Assembly (NCBI GenBank): GCA_964036295.1 | Contig: OZ038464.1 | Location: forward strand, 10,092,001 to 10,156,000 | Reading direction: 5' to 3' | Length of the DNA: 64,000 bases | From: Plumapathes pennacea | Lineage: Eukaryota > Cnidaria > Anthozoa > Antipatharia > Myriopathidae | Shown here: one piece after another, positions 12,101 through 24,100 of the stretch | Numbering within the stretch: the first letter of the stretch is position 1 | Layout of the letters: each line of letters opens with the position of its first letter | Position numbers and translations under genes: made by a program | The notes under the pieces: generated by a model | What the model saw: the letters and a program-made list of their open reading frames with translations, nothing else | Databases searched by the model: none | What the model was told of the DNA's origin: nothing

Positions 12101-15100
12101 AGCTATCAAGGGCAATATACAAAGCATCAAAGGAGATATCCTCTCCCAGTGTTTTGAACCTTGCCACCCCAGCGAAGGCCCTGGTCAAGAGGAGATGGGA
12201 GGAGTACCAAGAGAAACGGAGGTGGTGAGTACAACAGCAAACAACAACAACAACAATAACAACAACAATAACAACAACAACAACAACAACAACAACAAAG
12301 AGTTTTGGGGTTTGGGATATTACGATTGTAGTTTATGTTAGTTGTGATCGTCCGGGAGGGAGTAGTCTTAGGAGGCTGTTGCCAGTGACTGATGTTTCGA
12401 CCACCTTGAGCGGAATTCACCTGACAAAACGTCTTCACTTACGTTCCCCTTGGGTGGTTAAAATGCTGGTCAGTCACTGACAGCAGTTGATGTTCCTGGA
12501 GACTACTATCATCGGGTAACCACAACCAACTGTTAAAACTCCTGGGTTTAAGCAATTTGCAAAGAATTTCTTGGGGTGCCGATTAAACGGTGATGATAGT
12601 TCGAACTTTCACACCCGTTTGAACACGAACTATCGTATTCAAATTTTCCATGATAGTCGATGAGAGTTTTCCCCCGTTTTCCCCATGCTAGCTTTTCGGT
12701 CAGCTGTTTCCCCCCTGAATGCACGGGCTCAAGCTTTTATAGCGTTCAAAATGGCAAGCAATGAAAGGCCGTATCAAGTGATGAAGAAAGTAAAGTTAAA
12801 CACAACAAAACAGATAGCGGCTCTTCTGTTCAACAGCCATGTTTGTCATTTTTTCGCCGAGGCGTTGACGTTTTCACACAAGCGAGCGTATTTGACACTG
12901 GTTGTGGCTCAAAGCTGGATTTTACTTAGACCTCCCATGGTGAGAAGTTCCCGTACAACCCTTCCAATTTTGTTAAAACTGAACGAAGGGTGATTGCGTA
13001 AACGAGAGGTTCTACTGTACTCATTTACTTTCTCAAATACTGAATACAGTAAGAAGAGCATTTTGACAGCATGCTCAGATGTAAGCTGATAGAACGGCGG
13101 CCTCGTGGTTTCCCAACGCTAGTCTCGTGTTCTCCCAACTTCCTGCGTGTTCGCAAATCTACATTACACGGGAACGCGTTATATATTTCTTAAACATCAC
13201 CAGTACATTTTCCTTTGAATAGTTAGGAGCGTCTGCATTAAGTATCTGAGAGTGAAGAAGTCACAACACACTCGCAACCTTTTTTACAGGAATCTTCTGA
13301 GTCCAGAGGAAAAAGAAAAAATCCGCGAAGAAAAAAGAAAAAAGAAACAGTAAGCAAACAACGCCACGCAGCAATTTTATCATTTCTTGATCAATTTGTA
13401 TTCTCAATATTCCGGACTGACTAAAGTTAAATCTGTGTTTGAATTTTTAGGGAACAAAAAGCACAGGAAAGGCTCGAAAGACAGCGACAATGCTTGGAAC
13501 AAAACAAGGTAAGCTTGTTGCACTTTTTGAAAACCGAAAGAAGTTTTTGATTTGTGTTTTCGAATTTTTTTTTAACCCTTTCACTTCCAAGAGTGATCAA
13601 CTTCTCCTTTGGTCTCTCACTGGAGATATCTCATATAATATGGAGAATTTGTTATTTGATAGATTGTTCAAATAAAAGCTGATTGGACAATCAATTCTCA
13701 CTATATCACCCATACAGTTTTTTCTTAATATGTTGGGGGATACTGTATTTTGATCTTGGGAGTGAAAGGGTTGAAGAGGTCTACTCTTCAATGTAATTTT
13801 TAGAATTAGAACCTAAACGGTTGCGGTTTAAAGCTGTGTTTCGAAAAAGCTATCCATGAGTCAGCTATAGGCCTTTTATTTTAATGTTCTTGTTCATTTG
13901 TACCGTTAGAAATACGAAGACACAGAGCTTCAGGACTTGAAGCCGCTTCCGTCAGCCAAGCCACCTCGTGTCCCTGAACAGTTGGCCTTGACCTCGTATG
14001 GAGACGTGGTTATGTTGGTTGACTTTATGTACGCCTTCCAACCTCTTCTTGTTCCCAAGGAGAAGTTTAACATCACTGCTGGTATGAAGGAGAAACGATG
14101 ATAGGCCATTTCCGAGATGCCTGTTGTTTCGAACCGAGGCCTAGTGCGAAACCTTTCCTATGAAAATGAAAAACTAATTTCCACAAAAAAAAAAAAAAAA
14201 AGATTCGCACTAGCCTCGTTTTGAAACAGGCAACAGGTATCTTGGAAATGGCCGCTATTAGCATCTTATTTTCGAGTGGAGATAAATGGTTTCTTCATTT
14301 TTAATTCAACTAGAAAACGTCCAACTCCTGAACTGCCAACCGAGATGTGTGACCTTTCACGTGAAAGCTCGATGTGTACATTCAACAGCAGTTGGACAGA
14401 CACTTTATACTTCCCTATTTGAACTGCAAGTACCACAAACTGGTAGCGAAAGGGTTCAAAATACAATACTCCACTCTCATTACAACGTTCTCATTGAGAG
14501 CTTTCATTTGAGTGGTCACGCCTTTAGGTTTCATAGGACAGTTCAAGAGTTGGAAGTTCCAGGTTGAGTTAAATTCGCCTTTGACTTGACATTACAATTT
14601 CCTGATAAGCTGTTTTTGTTTATAGAATCTCTGATGGAAGCGCTTGTCAGTGGAAGTGATGGTTACACAGTTCTGACCCAAGTGCTGCTGGCCTTCTTAC
14701 CAGTCTTACTTCAAGACAAGGCCACCAAGGTATAGTGCCACAAGAAATTCTCCCAACCACTCAAGGAGAAAACTATGAGTGACGTTGTGAGAATTTGTAG
14801 TTACATCGGGTTTCGTCTATACAAGTTATCAGGTGGAACATTGTCCTTACTGTATGATTACTCTTTGACGAGAAACTGAATCTCTTAGTATGAAGGGGTT
14901 AAACCTACTAAGATATTACCTGCCATTTTCTCTTGTTTGTTTGCTTGTTTGCTTGTTTGTTTGTTTGTTTGTTTGTTTGTTTGTACAGTCGAAGCCCTCT
15001 GGGCGGACTCTCTCCTAAGCGGACAGCTCTACTTACGGACGCTCTACAAAACCCCGTCTAAACTCCAGCTCAGTGAAACTCTGTCTCCAGTCGAAACTCC

Positions 15101-18100
15101 AATAATCGGACACCTCGGGAAGCAGAAAAAGTGTTCGTAACTGGAACTGGCCGCTTACGAGAATGTGTAAATACAGAGTTTAACTGAGCTACAGATTAAA
15201 CGGGGTTTCGTAACGGTGTCCGTAAGTAGAGCTGTCCGCTTTTGAGAGTGTTTGCCACACATTCTCGTAAGCGGAAGTTCCAGTTCCAGACACTTTCTGC
15301 TTACGGGAGTTTCAACTGTATGCATGCCTGTTTGTTGGTTTTCTAACTGCCCTTTGTTCAACAGGGCCGTGACGTGGGCCTCAGTTTACGTGAGATGCCG
15401 CTGACTCGACAGAGTGCATCAGAGCTGGTCAGGTTGTACTTCAAGGCGAACACGCTCCTGGACCGAGACTACAAAACCAAGATTGCCAGCATCGTGGAAG
15501 CGTTGCTGTACGTGGAATTTTACACGCTGGCGGCTCAAGACAAACTCACGGTAAGATGGCAGGGATAGAGAAGATACTATATGCTAAATTACCTACCTAC
15601 CTACCTGGCATGAAGTTTTTATGGGGTATAAGTTTTCCGATTTTGCCCTCAATCCACAAAAAAAGACGCCGCGTAACAAAACGTTCGCAAAACAATTACC
15701 CACAAAGGTTTATTCCTTCCAGTCAAATAATGGACTCTGTTTTGTTTGTGTTGTTGTTGTTGTTGTTTTTTTCTTAACAAATTTGCGTTGTTAGAACCTT
15801 TAGAAAATTGCAGAAAACAGTGGTACCACTTGAATCGGAAACCGAAAAAATCAGTTCCCAGCAGACAATGTCAGTCATCCCGAATCGCAATACTGAATGT
15901 ATTCCCTCAAGATGCGAAAACTAGCCATTCCGCAAAACAAAACTTTTGCAAAATTGTCATGCTACACGATATGAACCTCAGCTATTTACCTTACTTACCT
16001 TACTTACCCTACCTGCAGCCGAACCGCGCTATTTCGAAGTCCCACGGGACATGAAAAAAGAGTTCGAAATAGTCGAGTTTCGAAATTACTAAGCAGGTCA
16101 AGTTTGTCAAGCTAATCCAAGAGGATTCGGCTTGACTTTGAAATAACGGGGTCTTCGAATTAACCGAGTTCGAAATAGCGGGGTTCGACTCTACATATGC
16201 TACCTGTCTTCTATCAACAGTCTAAATTTGATTTTTGTGAAGTTGTTTGTAATTTTCTCCATCCAGTTCATATATCCATGTTGTGCTGATCAGTTACCCG
16301 ACTTAAAAACGGTAGTACGATTTATTTCTGTCATCTCAACATCTAATACATTGTGATAAATACACAGGTCCTGGTCGCTTTGTGTCAAGATTTGATGTCT
16401 TGTACTGCTATTGATAATTTTTTTGAAGATCGGTTGCAAGAAGCTGCGTCACTGAGGTAAAGAATAAACACACTGATTTTAAAGGAAACCCCGGTTGTTG
16501 GGACAAATTTTTTATTAAATTGTTGGCAATATAGCCAAATTAAAAAAGAAATGTTCAAAAAAAGTAAAAAAACTATTTTTATTTATGAAAAATTTGGATA
16601 AACGTATGCGACATGGATCTTGTGACGTTTGACGGCTGTTCCTAGTCTTAGCAAACAACAGCCTTTTGTCATGTAAGTTCGAAAAAGTCACTGTAAAATC
16701 TGCTAGGAATGCTCCGCATGGGTCTATACAAGAGTACAGTAAGCAGTGCACATTTTATATTTTATAATCATGGAAAAAATCCTCCTGAAAAACTGTGAAA
16801 TTGAGAACACAGACGCCTTGACATCATTCGTGTATTCTATTCAAGAATTAAGTTGGAGCGGTATTTTTTTGTTTTTTAATCACCATTAAAATCCTTGTAA
16901 AATCAACCCCTCCCCGTTCCCTGATCCTTTTCGTACAGTCACTACTTGTTTACTTTCCCGAAACTAAAACAAAAACAAAAAGAACCTTTTTATCAAGTCT
17001 CGCCGCCAGATGACCGCCAACGCTTGGGTCTCCTGTACTCAAACCTTCGTTGTTTTCCAGGAAAGAGGAGAGAGACAGGGCGATAGAGGCAGGTAAAAAA
17101 ATGAGGGAAGAAAGGCTGAGGAAGATAAAAGAGCGAGAACGACAAAAGCAACAAGCAAAAGAGAAGGAAGGAGGCCAGGAAGCCGCTGTTAACGGCTCCA
17201 CGGACACAAAAGTCACGGAAGACTCTAAGAAGCCACAGACAGACAAGACACCGGAGGCGGACAGTAAGACACAGATACGGGTGTCTGGTGCTGTACAAGG
17301 TGTCACACTAAGGCAATTGCAAGTGGTTCTTAACCAGAAAGAAAAAGAGTTGAAAGAAAAAGAGAAACTTCAGAGGTGAGATGATTTGCTATAGAGTAAA
17401 GTTCCAGATAGTCCCATACTAAACTCTCTTATTTAGCGTCAGTTCTAAATCAAAGGAACCGACACCAAATAAGAGGGTTTAATGTGAAGCAATTTGAACT
17501 TCACAAGCCCGCGTTTAATGCCATGTGTCAACTTTTTTTAGATAGGCCATTCCGAAAATCTCGACAAAATATTTTTGTGACGTCATCACTTTGGCATCTT
17601 ATTGGACATTTTGGTCATGAAAGTGTTCATTTTTATTGATACGAATTGTTTGTCTCACAAAGGCTTGTTGAGCAGGAGAAGAAAATGCGACATTGGCAGC
17701 GTTTGGTAAGTTGCGAACGAATTATTAGCATTCTTTCAAGATCATCACCATTATTGTTATCGCCAACTTCGTTGTTAACAAAATCATCACCGTAATTACC
17801 ATAACGACATTTCAACCATCAAGCCCATCACCATTATCGTAGTCATGACCATCTCATTATTATAATGAACAGCACTGTCATTGAAACTTGTACTTTTATC
17901 CGTACTTTACTTAGCTCCAGCTCCTATATTGTATCTTAGGGTGCGTTTCTTTAATAGATCCATGATCCAAAGTATCCAATTTTGGATATGATCCGGTGAA
18001 TCCGTCCTCAGTGTGGATCACATGGATTCATTATCCGGATTTGGATTTCAGTAAAGAAACAGAGAATCGGTTTTTGGATTAGTGATCCGGATTTGGATTC

Positions 18101-21100
18101 CTAAAAAGAAACACACCCTTATTGTAACATATTTAATGTTCCCTTTTCCAAAATTGAATCTTATCATGCATCCTACTTAACGTCCTATTCTCATATTGTA
18201 ATTATTGTGCCCTAATTCTGTAATGACGAGTGTTAAATCCGGTTCACTTATCCCATTTTCCCCCTATTTTTGTATCAATATGTAACTCTGCCGCCTCGAT
18301 TAGCTTGTGCTACCAGCGGTGCAGTGTTTTGTATTCTTTAATGAAACATGAATAAAGCGTAAGTGTGTTATCATCAATCACCGTCTACAACAGAGCAGCT
18401 CCTACTATTCCTATCCTAGTCACCTGACCCTTCCCTCTCAAAATATAGTTTGACAAATTCAGAGGAGAGTTTTCCTTGTCGTCCTTAACAGACGGACATT
18501 GAACGTTGTGTGAACTCTCTCCGGAGGACTCCGCTGGGCTGGGACCGTTTCCACCAGCGCTACTGGCTCTTTCCAAACACCACACGTGGTCTGCTAGTCG
18601 AGAGCGACTGGATGGCCAAAGGAGAGGACTGTGATGATGCCATCGAGTCGAAAAAAGACAACGCCCACGATGATAAAATGGAAACTTCATCGCCAGGGAC
18701 GAAAGACGGAGCAATGCAGAACGATGATTCTTTCGTGTCTGCGTGCGAGGACGCTTCTGAGCTAATGGACGTCGAGGATGCGAGTAACGCTGTGAAGTCG
18801 CCGCGTTTACCTCGTACTGCTAAAGAAGGAGCAGGCCAGGGCGAAGATTCATTCGTTTCTGCATGCGATGATGTCTCTCAGCTGACGGAAGTAGAAAATA
18901 CGAGTGACACTGTGAAGTCGCTTTCTTCGTCTTCTGCTGCCGACCAAGATTCGGTCGACAATGCCAACGAGTCATCCCCAATTGCTGATCAGAAAGGAGA
19001 ACCAGTGTTTGATACAGAAGGAAACAAGAGGTGTGTTTTTAGTCTTATACTGACTCGTCCTCAATAAAATGTGCAAGTAGTGTTAGGAGAGAATTGATAG
19101 TTTGACCAGCTTGCCTGTCTGTAAACTGAGAAAGAGAAAGTGACAAATGAGCGAGGGACTTCATTCGAAATTGTTTGCGTTTCTATTCTAAAAACATGTC
19201 TCGCACCAGTTTCCGTCATCTTGATTCCGGAGCAAAGCGAAAGTTCGTCATCTTGATTCCGACGCAAAGCGAAAGTTCGCCATCTTGTTTCCGGAAACTT
19301 TTAGCAAATATCTCTACTAGGAAAGCATACTTTTAGCTGAAGATCTTTTTGCTCTTGTGAGTTCCAGGAAAACAACCTCTACGTGGCGTCACTATGACGA
19401 CATCAAAGACATCCAGAATCTGATGAAATGCCTTGCCCCACGTGGTGTCCGAGAAAGCGCTTTGCTGTCAGCCCTCAATGACCACATGTCAGTCATCAGC
19501 AACAGCGTCAAAGCTAAGTGAGTGTTCTGAATGGTTTCAAGGGGGCCAATTTTATTAACATTTACAATTGTATTTCACAAGTAGGGACTTAAATCTAAAC
19601 ACCACTAAAAGGACTCTAGTCTGCAAAACGCTGCGTCTCGAGTGCCTGACTGCAACGGTATTTGGCCATTGTATTGGATTAAAGTGTGTTTTAACGTGTA
19701 GGAAACTTGGTCCGGCTTGTAAAATACACTTGTAAAGGTTTTATTAACCATTTTGCTCCCAAGAGTGATCAATTTCAATTTTCTCTTCAGTTTCTTGCCA
19801 GAGATATATCATACAGCATGGAGAACTTGGCTTTTCATACCTTGCTCACATGAAAGTTAATTCAACTATCTATTCCCACTGCACTACTCACGCAGTTTCT
19901 TCCTAAAAAGTTGGGAGAATCTGTGTTTTGAGCTTGAGAGTGAAAAAGTTAAATCGGCCCCAGTGTACAGTTTACAGCAAGCTAACACAAAGGTCACACT
20001 TACACGGAAAATTTGCGTTTTCTACGAACAAAAGACCTTCCACACGCAATTTGTCAACAAGAGAGTTTCTTGTACTCAGTTAACCGGGTTTTTAGGTACA
20101 ATTTGCGTATTCCCAACATGCGTTGACGTGTGTACTCGTTTCGTTTTTCAGGGTTACCACTGATTCTTTGGCGAAGAAGGAAAGCGGGGACGACATAATG
20201 TTGAAGACGTTTAAAGAGGTAAGCGACTGATTCTTTTTTTTTATGAGCTTAATAACCGTCTTTTTGATTGGTTGAATGCACTGTCTTAACAAAACAACGC
20301 CTGATACCAATTTTAGGAGTGACACTGGTTTTGGATTTGATTAAAGAAACAGCCTTTATTAAAAGAGAAATGCAAAGTCCGTGTAAAACGCCTATTTCCA
20401 AAGATTTATAGAAAAGTGGGGCTTTATTTACGGAATAATGGACCTTTCTTTTTTCACATTTTCTTCGGAAACAAATGGCTTACTTTGATTTGTGTCGGCA
20501 CGAGATCGGAAAGCATTCGGTGTGACGTCATAGTTTGTGGAACATTTTTGTTTTAACGTAGGACCTGTTGGAAATGGTAAACCGGCTGGTCTCTGGTAGC
20601 CTGGGGTCCTTGGACATCGACAAGTATGAGATTCAGGTGGAGAAAGCCTGTACTCTGGAAGATTTGGTAAGAGCAGAATAACCATTTACTTCATGTAAAC
20701 GGGAACTCAATGACCCTCAAGACGATGCTGTCACGTTTTTCGTAGTCAGAGCTTGTAAATTCGTCTCGAAAAAATCCTTCAGCCTCACTAGTCGTGGGTT
20801 AGCAGTTAACACGTGGTGTAGCCAACACGTGGTTTAATACGTGGTTTAGCCCGGATTTGCGGGACTTTAGCCCTACACTCTCGTTGTTGTGGTCAACTGT
20901 TGAGTTGACAAAGAGTTGAAGTTCAGTACAGAAACTGAATAACCCTTTCTTTTTGAGGTTTGTACTCAGAAAGTTAAAAAAGAAAGTTTACCCTCACAAA
21001 GAATAAGAAATTTGAGGAAAAGAGAAAGTCCTTTAGACGGAACATTTCTTGTGAGCCCGATGTCAAGTTTTGCGAACCCTGCGGCCAATTCATTAATTGC

Positions 21101-24100
21101 TTACAACTGTATTTGACAAGTTGGACCATTCTAACACCACTAAACGGACACTCTAAATCGCCAAAACATTTGCGAAACATAACTGCAACAATATTTGGCC
21201 ATGGTATTGGATTAAAGAAAAACTGGCCCGACTTGTAAAATACACTTGTAAATGTTTTATTAAACTGGCCCTTGGTTTCAGAAAGGTGATTTTAAGTTTT
21301 GTCTCATTCCAATTCTTTTTTTCTACCAGCGCACACTCGTGCTTGAACTCCAGCCGGCCGTGCTGCCGCGTTTTGTCTGTGGAATCTTTGACTCGAAATC
21401 CACCCGCGGCAAAGAGAACTGGCTCAAGGCCGTGGACCAGGCCCAGACCCTCTCGCGGCTACATCTCTTGTTCGGAGTCCTGGAGTCCGTTATTGCCTGG
21501 TGCAAGTCAGCGGAGAATGCTGTAAGTATCAAGTTTCAAAACAGCTGACAAGCGTCTTTGTTTAGTGGCCAAGATAATTTGGTTAATGAGGTCAGCCAAA
21601 CCTGGGGCCAATTCAGTAAACATTTATAAGTGAAAAAAGTCTGCAAAGTGTCACAAATACGATTTCTAAAATATTTTGCTTTTGAGCTGACATATGTCAA
21701 GATGTATCGGGAACTGTTTGAAATGTCAGCGTGAAGGTTTTGAAAACAATCCTGAAAAAAAAAAAATTCCCCAGAACAAGCAAAACTTTGGATCATTTTA
21801 GCTATAATTCTTATTTCGGAGCAGTCAATCGAACGCATCGTAACTATATTATGTAGTAAGGAGAACTTGGCTTTTGATAGCTTGCTTGTGCTAGCGTTTT
21901 AACTGGACGCGTATTTCCGGTGCTTGCGCTTACGTCACTCGTTTCCACTTAACAGTTATAATTTGTGTTTATGCTTGCGTCGCTAGTGTAAACCAGGTTT
22001 TATGCTGTTCTGTTTGTGATATCCTGCTCATTTTTCTGCATGTGTGGGGTTTTTCCCTCAGAAATGCACGATCTGTAACCGCAAAGGCGGCCAGGAAAAC
22101 ACTCTGCTGCTGTGCGATGGCTGTAACCTTGGATTTCACATGCGCTGCTTGAGGCCGGCTCTCTCTTCAGTTCCCGAGGATTCCTGGTATTGTCTCGCGT
22201 GCAAGGTGATCAAAAGCTTGGAACTCGCTAACGTGATACAAAGCCTACCTAATTTTGGCCACGTCCACACCTAATGCTGTTGTTTCTAAGAATTTCCGTT
22301 TTTTCCAAGAATTTCTCCGTCTGCACGCTATTGATCATCGTGATACCAACGTTTTCGAAGTGTCTGTTTTCGGGTGTCCACAAGATTGTATGAAAACAGA
22401 GCTTTCTAAAACCTCCACTTTAGAGAGCGTTTTAGAAAAGCTCCGTTTTCTATGACCGTTTACGTATGGATGGAAGGCCGAGCCGCAAAAAAGAAAACAA
22501 AAAAATTGCACTTTTAATTAAGAACTTAGCAATTGATACCTTGCTCAGATGAACGTTGATTGAGATATCGATTCTTTTTTCATCACTTAAACATTATTTA
22601 ATCTTGTGGTTGGGAGACTTTGTATTCTGAGGTTGAGAGTTAAAGAAAAAACAAAAGTAAAAAGAATTAACTTTCTTCCCTCTTGTTTTCTAGCCGCGGG
22701 ATCGCAGAGGGTGCGGATACCGGGAGAGTTACAGCGGCAGTGAAGAAGAGGTACGTGCAGCTAGTTAACTTCCTGTCTTTAAAGGCAGTGTTTCTTGCAA
22801 CTTGCAAATACAACTTCCAGAATAAATGGCACGTGTAACCACCCTTTTTGCAACTTGCACCCGAATTTTTGAGCGGAAATTACGCATTCATTGTTACATT
22901 TCCTGTTCGTACCAGGCCTCTGATGAGGAGAACAGCACAGATGAGACCGAAAGTGTTGATGGGCATGATGACGAGTGCAACACGTGCGGTGAGGGCGGGA
23001 CCGTGTTGGTGTGCTGTGACACGTGTCCTTTGGTGTTTCACAAAGCGTGCCACGTGCCGCCCCTCAAGAACATTCCAAGGTAAGGGCTAGGGAGTGTGCT
23101 AGGTTTGGGTTCCTCTTAACCGACACAAAGACAGACAACTGGTAAAAGCGGTCCCTGTCGTTTCTTCAGTCAGCTTGTTTCGAGGGTTCCCGTCTTGGAA
23201 GGAGTTGACTGAATAGTTGAGACTCCCGTAAGCAGACACCCTTGGGAAATAGAAATAGCGTTCGTAATTGGAACCGTCCAATTATGAGAAGATGTGAGTA
23301 CAGAGTTTGACTAAACTAGAGTTTAAACGGGGTTTTGTAAAGATGTCCGTAAGTAGAGGGTCTGCTTACGAGAGTGTCCGCCAGATAGCTTCGACGACTG
23401 TATTATTCAGTTTTTTCTTTTTCGTTTTGGTGGTTGTTCTTGGAAACGCGGCAGGTAATTTTGGAACCAATTCGTGTACGGAGTTTTCCACCTGTCCTGT
23501 CCCTCGATCTATAGCAGTTTCTCCTGCTCCTGTGCAAGTCTTTGCAAAGACAAATTTATGAACAGATACCGAATTCTTAACAGGTTTTATGCTGGAAGTA
23601 GAACCGTGACCGAGCTAGTGTTTGAATAAAGGTCCTGAGACCATACTCAAAATGTCACCTGGTCACAAAGTGGAGGAAGGCCACGTCAGCAGAATTGTTT
23701 CTTATTTTAAAATTCTGTTTTAACTCCAGGTGGGACTGGAGTTGTCACGTCTGTCGACAACCGAAGGCCAAGAAACCGCCGAAGAGTAAGTTAAAGATAA
23801 CCGCTCTATAACTTTCATCAGCTTAAAGTCCGTTTAATGGTGTATTACAAAGATAATGGATTAACTTGCAAAACACTTGTGTAATTGGCGCGAGCTTTAG
23901 AACGCGTTCTTTTCACGAGAATACGCGAAATGGACAGTAATCGTGTTCTTTTTGGAACTTCGTTTATATTTTGGCGGGAAATTTGCGCGCCCGCGCCAAT
24001 TGGGTCCTGCACCCAGGCTATCTCGGTCTCTAACCCACGTCAATTTTTGTCACGTCAGCTCTTCTGTTTTCAGAATAACACAAAATTGATATTCTGTGTA

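Noticed and set aside
12127..12438. Minus-strand frame with a poly-Cys run
   Set aside because: It is the reverse of the CAA microsatellite and of BAZ1B exon 11; no splice or family support.
12685..12993. 102-codon frame in BAZ1B intron 11
   Set aside because: No homology recognised; sequence is intronic between confirmed exons 11 and 12 and probably repeat-derived.
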